A program made the position numbers and the translations under genes. Shown one piece after another: positions 16,927 to 26,192 of a DNA stretch of 39,954 nucleotides (position 1 is the first letter of the stretch; the number at the start of each line of letters is the position of its first letter). The DNA lies in contig JACFNA010000006.1 of NCBI GenBank assembly GCA_019455085.1, forward strand, positions 1-39,954, given 5' to 3'. This DNA is from Chitinophagaceae bacterium. GTDB lineage: Bacteria > Bacteroidota > Bacteroidia > Chitinophagales > Chitinophagaceae. Below the pieces are notes generated by a model. It made no database searches. It was not told the DNA's origin and saw only the letters and a program-made list of their open reading frames with translations.

Positions 16927-17355
16927 ATGGAATACAATAAAATTATTTCTGTTACCGGAATGCCCGGATTGTTTGAATTAATGTCAGCACGTGCTGATGG
17001 CGCTGTAGTTCGTTCGTTAGAAGACGGAAGCACCAAATTTGCCTCCACAAGGCAACACCAGTTTTCTCATCTTGAGAGTATCGAGATCTACACCAACTCT
17101 GAAAACGTAAATCTTCGTGACATTCTTCTGGAAATGAAAAATTCCAAAGAAATCATGCCCGAAAACAATGCAGATGCAAAAACCATAAAAGCCTATTTTG
17201 AAAAAGTGCATCCTGATATGGACTTCGACAGAGTATTTAATAGTGATATGAAAAAAATGATTAAGTGGTTTCGCATACTCGAGAAAAATAATGTGGACTA
17301 CTCCGTACAGGAGGAGGCCACAGCTGAAGAAACCTCCGGTGAAGAGGAAAAATAA
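16927..17355 (+). CDS. DUF5606 domain-containing protein
   Basis: The 142-residue protein starts MEYNKIISVTGMPGLFELMS and continues through SLEDGSTKFASTRQHQFSHL, a small beta-rich domain that I recognise as DUF5606, common and near-universal in Bacteroidota. A helical part follows (KTIKAYFEKVHPDMDFDRVF, then NSDMKKMIKWFRILEKNNVD) with an acidic, probably disordered tail (EEATAEETSGEEEK). It has no signal peptide or membrane segment, so it is cytoplasmic. Function is unknown. It lies divergently from lptB and 65 bases before the M3 peptidase gene, with which it may be cotranscribed. A weak promoter-like TATCTTGC lies at 16900-16907. Confidence 0.85.
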   Translation: MEYNKIISVTGMPGLFELMSARADGAVVRSLEDGSTKFASTRQHQFSHLESIEIYTNSENVNLRDILLEMKNSKEIMPENNADAKTIKAYFEKVHPDMDFDRVFNSDMKKMIKWFRILEKNNVDYSVQEEATAEETSGEEEK

Positions 17356-17420
17356 TCTACCTGCTATTTTCCTTCCTCACAGAACAGCGTTTGGTTCAGC
17401 ATCCCTCTAAACAGATATTT

Positions 17421-19148
17421 ATGAAAGAATACTCGGCAGACATTCGCCCTCTCCCAAGACATTTTCTCCCGTCAGACTTTAAAGTGACCGACTGGCAGGC
17501 TATCGAACCTTATTTTAAGAATCTGCTCGACAGAGATATCAATTCTACCGAAGCGCTAGAACACTGGCTCAGGGATATGAGTGAATTGGAGGCCGTGTTG
17601 TCAGAAGACATTTGCCGCCGGCAGATCAATATGACCTGTGACACTACCAACAAAGCGTATGAGGATGCCTTTAATTACTTCGTCTTGGAAATACAACCCA
17701 AGGTTCAACCCTATGCTTTTAAACTGAACCAAAAACTTGTGGGCTCACCATACACCGAACAGTTAGATAAAGAAAAATTCTTTACCTACCTACGCGCTGT
17801 CCGCAGCAGCATCGAACTGTACCGTGAAGAAAACATCCCTATTAAGGCTGACCTCGGGGTGCTACAACAAAAATATGCTGCTATTACCGGGGCTATGACT
17901 GTGACTGTTCAGGGCAACGAATACACCCTTCAGCAGGCTTCCAAATTTTTTGAAAGCACCGACCGGTCCTTACGTGAGGAAGTATATTTCAAGATCAATG
18001 AAAGAAGATTGCAGGATAAGGATGCATTAAACGATTTGTTCAGCCAACTGGTGCAGAAGAGAGACCAGGAAGCCCGGAATGCAGGATTTGAGAATTACCG
18101 GGATTATAAATTTAAAGAACTCAACCGCTTTGACTATTCAAAGGATGACTGCTTCAGCTTTCACGAGAGTGTAAAACAATATGTACTGCCGTTGACCAAT
18201 GAGCTGCTGCGCAGAAAGAAAGATAAATTACAACTCGCAACCCTTCGCCCCTGGGATACAGAAGCTGAGCCTGAAGGAATAAAACCACTGGCCCCTTTTA
18301 AGACAGGAGAAGAATTGGTCGAAAAAGCAATTGAATGTTTTACACGGGTAAAGCCATTCTTTGGCGACTGCCTGCGCACAATGCGAAAGATGGGCAATCT
18401 GGATTTGGAAAGCCGGCAGGGTAAAGCTCCGGGAGGATATAACATGCCTCTCGCAGAGACAGGTGCGCCATTCATTTTCATGAATGCCGCCGGACAAATG
18501 CACGATGTCACCACCATGGTGCACGAAGGTGGCCATGCGATCCAGTCATTTCTGGCGCATGAATTAGAGCTAAGTGCCTTTAAAGAATATCCGATGGAGA
18601 TTGCTGAGGTAGCCAGTATGGCAATGGAACTATTCAGCATGGACTACTGGAATGTATTTTTCGACAATGAGGAAGAACTTAAGAGAGCAAAAATTCATCA
18701 GCTGGAAAGGGTAATTACACTTTTCCCATGGATTGCGTTGATCGATAAATTCCAGCACTGGATTTATGAAAACCCCAATCATACTACTAACCAGCGCGAA
18801 ACAGAATGGATACGCCTGTTCGGCGAATTCACTTCTGACGTACTTGATTATTCGGGATTAGAAAAATTTGTGGCCAATGGATGGCAAAAGCAGTTGCACC
18901 TCTTTGAAGTGCCATTCTACTATATAGAATACGGCATTGCCCAGTTGGGTGCTATAGGCCTGTGGAAACAATTCAAGACTAATAAAGACGAGGCACTCAA
19001 TCACTACATCTCAGCGCTGAGCCTGGGTGGCACACGCACACTACCTGAACTCTATAAAGCCGCAGGGCTGAAGTTTGACTTTTCTGGTGAGTACATTAAA
19101 GAGTTGATGGACTTTGTATTTGAAGAGCTCGGAAAGATAGAAAAGTAA
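17421..19148 (+). CDS. M3 family oligoendopeptidase (zinc metallopeptidase)
   Basis: From ATG 17421 the protein has 575 residues; an in-frame TTG at 17391 would add ten residues that do not look conserved. It would be a cytoplasmic peptidase cutting short oligopeptides. The zinc site HEGGH is at residues 368-372 (MVHEGGHAIQSFLAHELELS). It is followed about 25 residues later by the third-ligand region MEIAEVASMAMELFSM, as in the M3B oligoendopeptidase F group. Other family phrases are PGGYNMPLAETGAPFIFMNA just before the zinc motif, and YYIEYGIAQLGAIGLWKQF near the C-terminus. No signal peptide is present. Length and order are normal for Bacteroidota members. Confidence 0.93.
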   Translation: MKEYSADIRPLPRHFLPSDFKVTDWQAIEPYFKNLLDRDINSTEALEHWLRDMSELEAVLSEDICRRQINMTCDTTNKAYEDAFNYFVLEIQPKVQPYAFKLNQKLVGSPYTEQLDKEKFFTYLRAVRSSIELYREENIPIKADLGVLQQKYAAITGAMTVTVQGNEYTLQQASKFFESTDRSLREEVYFKINERRLQDKDALNDLFSQLVQKRDQEARNAGFENYRDYKFKELNRFDYSKDDCFSFHESVKQYVLPLTNELLRRKKDKLQLATLRPWDTEAEPEGIKPLAPFKTGEELVEKAIECFTRVKPFFGDCLRTMRKMGNLDLESRQGKAPGGYNMPLAETGAPFIFMNAAGQMHDVTTMVHEGGHAIQSFLAHELELSAFKEYPMEIAEVASMAMELFSMDYWNVFFDNEEELKRAKIHQLERVITLFPWIALIDKFQHWIYENPNHTTNQRETEWIRLFGEFTSDVLDYSGLEKFVANGWQKQLHLFEVPFYYIEYGIAQLGAIGLWKQFKTNKDEALNHYISALSLGGTRTLPELYKAAGLKFDFSGEYIKELMDFVFEELGKIEK

Positions 19149-19187
19149 ATCCCTGCATCCTATCGTCCTCATGCATTAAAATGAAAA

Positions 19188-19207
19188 AGCCGTCTGAAAA
19201 GACGGCT
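19188..19207 (-). terminator. Rho-independent terminator for nrdJ
   Basis: A perfect eight-base-pair stem AGCCGTCT / AGACGGCT with a GAAA tetraloop lies 29 bases past the nrdJ stop. In the nrdJ direction it is followed by TTTTTCATTTT. In the opposite direction the tail is AT-rich (GATTATATATA), so it may also serve the convergent M3 peptidase gene. Confidence 0.85.
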
Positions 19208-19235
19208 GATTATATATACCCCTAGTAATTTCATA

Positions 19236-22200
19236 TTAGCTGCACCCCATGCTGTTACCGCAGTTCAGGCATTTGTAACAGGTACCATTTCGGATGGTTA
19301 TGTGCCCACAGACATTGCAGGCCGGCGCGTCGCTCTGCATATTTTTGGATGCCTGGTTTACAATATCCTGTTGCAGGTCTTTGAGGGAGTCTGTACTCTT
19401 TGCTACTTTTTGTGATGCAGTAGCTGTTACCCTCACTTCGCTTAGTTCAGGCTTCCTTTCCCCGATGGTCGGTATATCGGCAGCGGGACTATGTGTCTCC
19501 TTTGCCGGTTCCTTATGATCCAGCACGTGCACCATATCCGTTCTTCCCAGATACTCAAATGCGAGCACTCTGAACACAAAGTCGATGATAGAAGTTGCAT
19601 TCTTGATGTTAGGATGCTGCACAATGCCAGCCGGCTCAAAACGTGTGAAAGCAAACTTCTCAACAAACTCTTCCAGAGGTACGCCGTATTGTAGCCCAAT
19701 AGAAATTGAGATCGCAAAGCAGTTTAGCATACTGCGCATGGTAGCGCCTTCTTTTGCCATATCAATGAAGATCTCTCCCAGGGTACCATCGCTGTATTCT
19801 CCTGTGTGCAGGAAGATGGCCTGGCCATTGATTTTGGCTTTTTGGATAAATCCTTTCCGCTTAGCAGGCAACGATCTTCTCTCCACAATCCTTGCCAGTT
19901 GACGCTTCAGAGACGTATCCTCACTGTTTTGAACGCGGTGGTTGATTTCTTCAAGCAGATCAGTAATGGTAAGCTTACTCATATCGACGATATGAGGCGT
20001 TTCTTTTTCCGGTTCAGATTCATTTTCCGGAGTCGTAGTTTTCTTTTTGTCGCTCTTATTGCTCAGTGGCTGAGACAACTTGGAGCCATCGCGGTAAAGG
20101 GCGCATGCTTTCAGGCCTAACTGCCAGCTCAGCTTGTAGGCATCAGCAATTTCACCTTCCGTAGCCTCATTGGGCAGGTTGATGGTCTTGCTGATGGCTC
20201 CGCTGATAAAAGGTTGCACTACAGCCATCATGCGGATATGCCCGCTATAATGAATGTATCTTTCTCCCTTAGTTCCGCATTTATTGGCACAGTCAAAAAC
20301 GGGCAGGTGTTCTTCTTTCAGGTATGGCGCTCCTTCTACGGTCATCGTACCGCAGATATAAGTATTTGCTTCTTCAATTTGTGCATCAGTAAACCCGAGG
20401 GCATGAAGCATGCTCCATTCAAAGTCGTTATACTGTTCGGCCTTGAAACCAAGCCTTTCCATGCACTCAGTACCTAATGTATATTTATTGAATACAAATC
20501 CAATTTCAAAAGCCGTGGAAAGCATGTCTTCAAGTCTCGCCACTTCTACATCGGTAAGTCCCTTTTGCTTCAGCACTACATCATTGATATGAGGGGCTCC
20601 CTTGAAGGTCGCATGTCCTTTTGCATAATTTACAATTGCATCTATCTGCTCTTCACTGTATTTGAGATTACGCAATGCCTGAGGTACGCTGTGGTTGATG
20701 ATCTTAAAGTATCCGCCACCACTTAATTTCTTAAACTTCACAAGCGCAAAGTCCGGTTCTACTCCGGTAGTGTCGCAGTCCATTACCAGCCCGATAGTAC
20801 CGGTTGGTGCAATAGCAGTAGTCTGCGCATTCCTGAAACCATATTTTTCACCCATTTGAACAGCTTCATCCCATGCGCGGGCAGCAGCTTTCAGCAAATA
20901 ATCGGGACAATACTTTACATTAATTCCCTGCGGTTTTATCTCTAATCCTTCGTAGGCATCTGCTGCATCATAAGCTGCTGCACGATGATTGCGCATCACA
21001 CGCATCATGTGTTCCTTATTCTCTGCATATTTAGTGAAGGTCCCCAGATGCTGAGCCATTTCAGCGGATGTCTTATAAGCAATCCCGGTCATGATTGCAG
21101 AAACTGCCCCTGCAAAGCCACGTGCCTCATCGCTATCATACGGAATACCGCTAATCATCAGAATAGTACCCAGATTTGCGAAGCCCAGTCCCAGCGTCCT
21201 GTAGTCATAGCTTAACTGCGCCACTTCCTTGCTCGGAAACTGAGCCATCAATACTGAAATCTCCAGAACCACCGTCCACAACCGCACTGTATATTCAAAC
21301 CCTTCGACATCCAGTGCATTATTCTTTTCATCAAAAAATTTCCGAAGGTTTACCGATGCAAGGTTGCAAGCCGTATTGTCCAGGAACATATACTCACTGC
21401 ATGGATTACTTGCGCGGATTCGTCCTCCTTCAGGGCAGGTATGCCATTCGTTGATGGTGGTATCATACTGGGTACCGGGATCGGCACAACGCCAGGCCGC
21501 ATAGTTGATATCGTGCCAAAGCTTTTTAGCTTTTACTTTTTTCATCACGTGGCCATCTCCTCTCGCTTTCAGCTCCCATTCGCCATCTTCTTCCAACACT
21601 TTAAAAAATTCGTTGGGTATTCTTACTGAATTGTTGCTGTTCTGACCGCTCACAGTGCGATATGCCTCCCCTTCATAATCACTCGGATAGCCGGCAGCAA
21701 TCAGGGCTGCTACTTTATTCTCTTCTTCCACTTTCCAATTCACGAACGATTCTATCTCAGGATGATCCAGATCCAGGCACACCATCTTGGCAGCTCTTCT
21801 GGTAGTGCCTCCGCTTTTAATAGCACCCGCTGCACGATCTCCAATCTTAAGGAAACTCATCAATCCACTCGAAGTACCTCCACCACTCAACTTTTCTCCC
21901 TCTCCTCTGATGCTGCTGAAGTTTGTTCCTACCCCGCTTCCATACTTAAAGATTCTGGCTTCACGAACCCATAAATCCATGATTCCTCCTGCATTAACCA
22001 GATCATCATCCACGCTGAGAATAAAACATGCGTGAGGCTGCGGCCTTTCGTAAGCCGAGGTGGACTCTTTCAGTTTGCCATCCTTCGCATCTACGAAATA
22101 ATGACCCTGTGGCTTTCCTGTGATGCCATACACTTCATGCAATCCGGTATTAAACCACTGAGGAGAATTAGGTACACATCCCTGATTGAGGATACTATAT

Positions 22201-22568
22201 ACCAACTCGTCGTAAAATATCTGCGAATCTTTTTCACTTGCAAAATAATTATAGCGCGAACCCCACGCTCGCCAGCACTCTGCCATGCGATGAGCCACTT
22301 GCTTCACAGAAGTTTCTCTGCCAAGCGAACCGTCGGGCTGTGGCACTCCTGCTTTACGAAAATATTTCTGAGCTAAGATGTCTGTAGCTATCTGACTCCA
22401 CTGGGCAGGTACCTCTACATTATTGATTTGGAAAATAACTTCTCCGGAAGGATTCTTAATAACCGACGTACGATATTCATAATTGAATAAATCAAAAGGG
22501 GACACCCCTTCTTTTGTAAACTGCCGGTTGAAGGTCAAACCTCCCTTTGTGCTCTTTTTGCCTGCCAT
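19236..22568 (-). CDS. nrdJ: Vitamin B12-dependent (class II) ribonucleotide reductase
   Basis: The 1110-residue enzyme reduces ribonucleotides to deoxyribonucleotides using adenosylcobalamin as radical source. The catalytic domain has NSPQWFNTGLHEVYG, the redox cysteine pair C181 (QPHACFILSVDD) and C264 (MVCLDLDHPEI), and the radical cysteine C390 in NPCSEYMFLDNTACN. TAIAPTGTIGLVMDCDTTG forms the phosphate/substrate loop. The C-terminal extension (about 900-1110) includes the NrdJ-type domain ILHTGEYSDGTLGEIFIDM-like sequence, and ends in a cysteine-rich ribbon (CNVCG...CYKCLNCGNSMGCS) that supplies the shuttle cysteines. All key residues are present. Expression could respond to B12 or DnaA, but no cobalamin riboswitch was seen in the 217-base upstream gap. 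No companion nrdAB/nrdDG is present. Confidence 0.96.
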   Translation of the reverse strand: MAGKKSTKGGLTFNRQFTKEGVSPFDLFNYEYRTSVIKNPSGEVIFQINNVEVPAQWSQIATDILAQKYFRKAGVPQPDGSLGRETSVKQVAHRMAECWRAWGSRYNYFASEKDSQIFYDELVYSILNQGCVPNSPQWFNTGLHEVYGITGKPQGHYFVDAKDGKLKESTSAYERPQPHACFILSVDDDLVNAGGIMDLWVREARIFKYGSGVGTNFSSIRGEGEKLSGGGTSSGLMSFLKIGDRAAGAIKSGGTTRRAAKMVCLDLDHPEIESFVNWKVEEENKVAALIAAGYPSDYEGEAYRTVSGQNSNNSVRIPNEFFKVLEEDGEWELKARGDGHVMKKVKAKKLWHDINYAAWRCADPGTQYDTTINEWHTCPEGGRIRASNPCSEYMFLDNTACNLASVNLRKFFDEKNNALDVEGFEYTVRLWTVVLEISVLMAQFPSKEVAQLSYDYRTLGLGFANLGTILMISGIPYDSDEARGFAGAVSAIMTGIAYKTSAEMAQHLGTFTKYAENKEHMMRVMRNHRAAAYDAADAYEGLEIKPQGINVKYCPDYLLKAAARAWDEAVQMGEKYGFRNAQTTAIAPTGTIGLVMDCDTTGVEPDFALVKFKKLSGGGYFKIINHSVPQALRNLKYSEEQIDAIVNYAKGHATFKGAPHINDVVLKQKGLTDVEVARLEDMLSTAFEIGFVFNKYTLGTECMERLGFKAEQYNDFEWSMLHALGFTDAQIEEANTYICGTMTVEGAPYLKEEHLPVFDCANKCGTKGERYIHYSGHIRMMAVVQPFISGAISKTINLPNEATEGEIADAYKLSWQLGLKACALYRDGSKLSQPLSNKSDKKKTTTPENESEPEKETPHIVDMSKLTITDLLEEINHRVQNSEDTSLKRQLARIVERRSLPAKRKGFIQKAKINGQAIFLHTGEYSDGTLGEIFIDMAKEGATMRSMLNCFAISISIGLQYGVPLEEFVEKFAFTRFEPAGIVQHPNIKNATSIIDFVFRVLAFEYLGRTDMVHVLDHKEPAKETHSPAADIPTIGERKPELSEVRVTATASQKVAKSTDSLKDLQQDIVNQASKNMQSDAPACNVCGHITIRNGTCYKCLNCGNSMGCS

Positions 22569-22675
22569 TAAGTTCTAATATTTTGAAAGTGAAATAAAAA
22601 CCTGTCGTAATACTGTGACGGACAGCGAATATATTTTCTTAACGTCATAATATAACCTCATAAATATCAACAGGC

Positions 22676-22684
22676 TGTGGATAA
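22676..22684 (-). promoter_or_regulatory. Consensus DnaA box between nrdJ and dtd
   Basis: The minus strand reads TTATCCACA, the full nine-base DnaA-box consensus, 108 bases upstream of the nrdJ ATG. A single exact nine-mer can occur by chance in a window of this size, so this is only suggestive. Confidence 0.35.
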
Positions 22685-22740
22685 GAAAAGCGTCAAAATT
22701 GCAAACCCTTATGGGGCTTAAGAATGAGTGTTTAAAAAAT

Positions 22741-22748
22741 TACTTTTG
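22741..22748 (+). promoter_or_regulatory. Bacteroidota -7 promoter element for dtd
   Basis: TACTTTTG matches TAnnTTTG and lies 37 bases before the dtd ATG at 22786. Confidence 0.5.
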
Positions 22749-22785
22749 TAAATTATTGGTATAATTTTTCGTTAAATAGCCAACC

Positions 22786-23238
22786 ATGAGAGTTGTCATC
22801 CAAAGAGTCGTTCAGGCCTCAGTAACCATTGACCAAAAAGTAAAATCAGCTATTGGCAAAGGCTTGTTGGTATTCGTCGGAATTGAGCACGACGACACAC
22901 AGGAGGATATTGAATGGATTGCGCGTAAGATAGTAAACCTGAGAGTCTTTGACGACGAGAGCCATGTACCCAACCTATCGTTACAGGATATCAACGGCGA
23001 TATCCTGTTAATCAGCCAGTTCACCCTGCATGCGATGGTGAAGAAAGGTAACAGGCCTTCGTATATAAGGGCGGCCCGGCCTGAAGTCGCAATTCCAATT
23101 TACAACAAGCTCATCGACGACTTACAAAAAGAATTGGGAAAACCCATAGGCACAGGAACATTCGGCGCAGAAATGCAGATAGCATTAATTAACGACGGTC
23201 CGCTCACAATCTGGATCGACTCTAAGAATAAAGAATAG
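22786..23238 (+). CDS. dtd: D-aminoacyl-tRNA deacylase
   Basis: The 150-residue cytoplasmic enzyme removes D-amino acids and glycine wrongly attached to tRNA. It has the family's start MRVVIQRVVQASVTI, GLLVFVGIEHDDTQEDIEW (about residues 28-46), the SQFTL motif (about 81-85, ILLISQFTLHA), and the cross-subunit Gly-cisPro motif NDGPLTIWIDS near the C-terminus (about 138-148). FGAEMQIALINDGP is also typical. Length matches the usual ~150 residues. It is divergent from nrdJ and precedes the GH92 gene by 90 bases, with no clear functional link to it. Confidence 0.95.
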   Translation: MRVVIQRVVQASVTIDQKVKSAIGKGLLVFVGIEHDDTQEDIEWIARKIVNLRVFDDESHVPNLSLQDINGDILLISQFTLHAMVKKGNRPSYIRAARPEVAIPIYNKLIDDLQKELGKPIGTGTFGAEMQIALINDGPLTIWIDSKNKE

Positions 23239-23328
23239 GCAGCTACAAAAATTACCTAATCAGGTAGCGCTATTATCCCCATACAAAGTTCATCTTTGTG
23301 CTAAATCATATTCTGACAATAAAGTATA

Positions 23329-25608
23329 ATGCTCATGAATCTCTTCAAGGCTTGTATTCTCTTCTCCATCTTTCTTGTAAACCAATCCGCAGCGCAGGAT
23401 CCGATCGATTATGTAAACCCACTGATGGGCACTCAATCTACCTTTCAGTTATCTAACGGTAATACTTACCCTGCAATTGGTTTGCCATGGGGTATGAACC
23501 TGTGGACACCACAAACGGGAAAAATGGGAGATGGCTGGGCATACAAATACACAGACAACAAAATCGTAGGATTCAAACAAACCCATCAGCCTTCTCCATG
23601 GATGAACGACTATGGATATTTCTCCATAATGCCCGTTACAGGTAAAATGGTCTTCAACGAGGCCGACAGGGCCAGCTGGTTCTCCCATAAAACAGAAATA
23701 GCACAGCCACACTATTATAAAGTATATCTCGCAGACGCAGATGTGACCACAGAAATAACACCTACTGAAAGGGCTGCAAGATTTCGCTTTACATTCCCCG
23801 AAACCGACAGTGCGTTTGTGGTAATTGACGCTATTGATAAAGGTTCGTACATAAAAATAATCCCTTCAGAAAATAAAATTATCGGCTACAGCACCCGCAA
23901 TAGCGGTAGTGTACCCGATAATTTCAGAATGTATTTCGTCATTCAATTTGATAAGAGATTTGATTACCAATCCACCTGGGATGCCGATCATTTTTCAGAC
24001 AAACACGAATTGCAAAGCACACACGCAGGTGCTGTGATAGGTTTCAGAGGTTTACAAAGAGGAGACATCGTAAATGCCAGAGTGGCTTCATCATTTATCA
24101 GTATGGAGCAGGCTGAAAGAAATCTGAGCTCAGAAATCGGAACCAAAAGTTTTGAGACAGTTAAAGCAGAAGGCAGGAAAACGTGGAACAATATTCTTGG
24201 CAGGGTAAAGGTATCCGGAGGCAGTGACGAGCAGTTGCGCACCTTTTATTCATGCCTGTACAGAATGGTATTCTTCCCCCTGAGAATGTATGAGAAAGAC
24301 GCAGATGGGAACATTGTACATTACAGTCCTTACACGGGGAAAACTGAAGCGGGGTACAAATTTGCAGGCACAGGTTTCTGGGATACATTCCGTGCATTGT
24401 ACCCTTTTCTCAATCTCGTGTATCCATCAATGGTAGTTGAGATGCAAAAGGGCTTAATCAGCGATTTCAAGGAAGGAGGATGGTTGCCCGAATGGTCATC
24501 ACCCGGTTATCGCGGCATAATGGTGGGCAACAACTCAGCATCAGTAGTAGCAGAAGCATATATCAAGGGCGCCAGAGGATACGACGTTGAGACGCTCTGG
24601 CAGGCGCTGATACACGGAGCTAACAATGACGGGCCACACGCAACCGGACGAAAGGGAGTTGACTACTACAACAAACTGGGGTATGTACCCAATGATGTAA
24701 ACATCAGCGAGAACGTAGCACGCTCACTTGAGTATGCTTATGATGACTATGCAATCTATGTACTCGGGAAGGCGCTCGGCAAAAAAGCATCTGAAATAGA
24801 TGTGTACAAAGCAAGAGCTTTGAACTACAAAAAACTCTTCGACCCACAGCATCTTCTTATGCGACCCAAAAATGAAGATGGCACATTCTCTACTCCCTTT
24901 AATCCCTACTCCTGGGGTGGCGCCTTTACAGAAGGAAATAGCTGGCATTACTCATGGAGCGTGTTTCAGGATATCAGGGGGCTTAAAGAATTAATGGGCG
25001 GAGATAAGATGTTTATAAAAATGTTAGACTCTGTATTTGTGATGCCTCCTGATTTTGGCGATTACTCATACTACGGCACCGTTATCCACGAAATGCGGGA
25101 AATGCAGATTACCGGTATGGGCCAATATGCGCACGGCAACCAACCCATTCAACACATGATCTATCTTTATAACTACGCCGGCCAACCCTGGAAGACACAA
25201 TATTGGGCAAGAGAGGTAATGAACAACCTCTATAATTCAGGCCCCGAAGGTTACTGCGGAGATGAAGACAATGGCCAAACATCTGCGTGGTATGTATTTT
25301 CTGCACTTGGATTTTACCCTGTGACGCCTGCCGGCACTCAATATGTGCTTGGGGCACCTTTATTCAAAAAGGCTGAAATCACATTTGAAAGTGGAAAGAA
25401 ATTGTTGATACAAGCTCCTGCAAACAGCAAATCAAACCGATATCTCCAGTCCTTAACCTTTAATGGTAAACCCTCATCCAAAAATTATCTGGAACATGAA
25501 GCGCTATTGAAAGGTGGTGTGGTCATTTTTGAGATGGGAGCAGCACCTGACAAAACAAGAGGTACAAGAGAGGCCGACTACCCTTTCTCCATGAGTGATC
25601 ACAATTAA
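23329..25608 (+). CDS. GH92-family secreted alpha-mannosidase-like glycosidase
   Basis: The 759-residue protein has a signal peptide (MLMNLFKACILFSIFLVNQS, cleavage near SAAQD) and then a full GH92 enzyme. The N-terminal beta-sandwich starts with DYVNPLMGTQSTFQLSNGNT and is followed by an (alpha/alpha)6 barrel. Barrel motifs include GTGFWDTFRALYP, WLPEWSSPGYRGIMVGNNSA, TEGNSWHYSWSVFQD (E535, candidate general acid) and YCGDEDNGQTSAWYVFSALG (D645, D647, candidate base/calcium region). GH92 enzymes are calcium-dependent exo-alpha-mannosidases with inverting mechanism. The conserved G-N-E-P stretch reads HGNQP here (residues 602-606), an unusual change that could alter specificity. An alternative start two codons on (ATG 23335) is equally possible. 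It probably acts in the periplasm or at the cell surface. Confidence 0.92.
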   Translation: MLMNLFKACILFSIFLVNQSAAQDPIDYVNPLMGTQSTFQLSNGNTYPAIGLPWGMNLWTPQTGKMGDGWAYKYTDNKIVGFKQTHQPSPWMNDYGYFSIMPVTGKMVFNEADRASWFSHKTEIAQPHYYKVYLADADVTTEITPTERAARFRFTFPETDSAFVVIDAIDKGSYIKIIPSENKIIGYSTRNSGSVPDNFRMYFVIQFDKRFDYQSTWDADHFSDKHELQSTHAGAVIGFRGLQRGDIVNARVASSFISMEQAERNLSSEIGTKSFETVKAEGRKTWNNILGRVKVSGGSDEQLRTFYSCLYRMVFFPLRMYEKDADGNIVHYSPYTGKTEAGYKFAGTGFWDTFRALYPFLNLVYPSMVVEMQKGLISDFKEGGWLPEWSSPGYRGIMVGNNSASVVAEAYIKGARGYDVETLWQALIHGANNDGPHATGRKGVDYYNKLGYVPNDVNISENVARSLEYAYDDYAIYVLGKALGKKASEIDVYKARALNYKKLFDPQHLLMRPKNEDGTFSTPFNPYSWGGAFTEGNSWHYSWSVFQDIRGLKELMGGDKMFIKMLDSVFVMPPDFGDYSYYGTVIHEMREMQITGMGQYAHGNQPIQHMIYLYNYAGQPWKTQYWAREVMNNLYNSGPEGYCGDEDNGQTSAWYVFSALGFYPVTPAGTQYVLGAPLFKKAEITFESGKKLLIQAPANSKSNRYLQSLTFNGKPSSKNYLEHEALLKGGVVIFEMGAAPDKTRGTREADYPFSMSDHN

Positions 25609-25651
25609 AAGAAAACGAAAAAAACCAGCCTAAATTTTAACACTTAAATGG

Positions 25652-26149
25652 TCAGGTGTGGATGCCTTTCTTCTGCAAAGGGTTCCATTTCCGATATGGA
25701 TTCACCGAAAGATTGGCATTATAAAACCGTGTATCAGTGGAAACTTCTTTTCCAACCCAGTCAGGTATTTCAAATTCCTGTTCTTCAGATTTGAGTTCTA
25801 TTTCGGCAATTACTAACCCTTCATTATCTCCATTAAAAACATCTACCTCCCACAAATTTCCCGCGAACAGAATTTTGTACCTCACCTTAGAAATAACATT
25901 ACCACAAAAATTCTGAATCAGCTCCTCCGCATCCGCAACAGGGATTTTATACTCAAATTCATCCCTGCTGATTGCCCTGGACTCTCCTTTAATGGTGATA
26001 TATCCCATAGTTCCCTTAATCCTGACTCTGACTGTCTTTGATGATTCTATCAACAGATAGCCCTGCTTAATCAGCACCCCCTCCGGTTTGGAAAGGATAT
26101 TCCACTCCTGTGGTTTTACTAAGAATTTTCTTTCAATTTCTACTCCCAT
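25652..26149 (-). CDS. CYTH-domain protein (triphosphate tunnel family)
   Basis: The 165-residue protein begins MGVEIERKFLV, the EIERKFL motif of the CYTH superfamily. Alternating charged strands follow (KTVRVRIKGTMGYITIKGES, YEFEYK-like DEFEYKIPVADAEEL, VRYKILFAGNLWEVDVFNGD, LVIAEIELKSEEQEFEIPDW) that build the triphosphate-binding tunnel. Members hydrolyse inorganic triphosphate or related compounds; the short bacterial forms are mostly triphosphatases rather than adenylate cyclases. No CHAD domain is attached. It follows the GH95 gene by 43 bases in the same direction, and this linkage has no obvious functional explanation. Cytoplasmic location is expected. Confidence 0.88.
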   Translation of the reverse strand: MGVEIERKFLVKPQEWNILSKPEGVLIKQGYLLIESSKTVRVRIKGTMGYITIKGESRAISRDEFEYKIPVADAEELIQNFCGNVISKVRYKILFAGNLWEVDVFNGDNEGLVIAEIELKSEEQEFEIPDWVGKEVSTDTRFYNANLSVNPYRKWNPLQKKGIHT

Positions 26150-26192
26150 TAATATTTATAAATCAATTCTTTGGCCATAAAAGATGGCCAAC

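Noticed and set aside
18161..18640. 159-residue minus-strand frame inside the M3 peptidase gene
   Set aside because: It lies antisense to the zinc-site region of a conserved enzyme; its sequence is explained as a shadow of that coding frame.
22676..22684. Replication origin suggested by a DnaA box
   Set aside because: There is only one exact box and no dnaA, dnaN or AT-rich unwinding region with clustered boxes nearby.
22569..22785. Cobalamin riboswitch upstream of the B12-dependent nrdJ
   Set aside because: I looked for a B12-box (GCCACTG-like) and the multi-stem layout in the 217-base gap and found neither.
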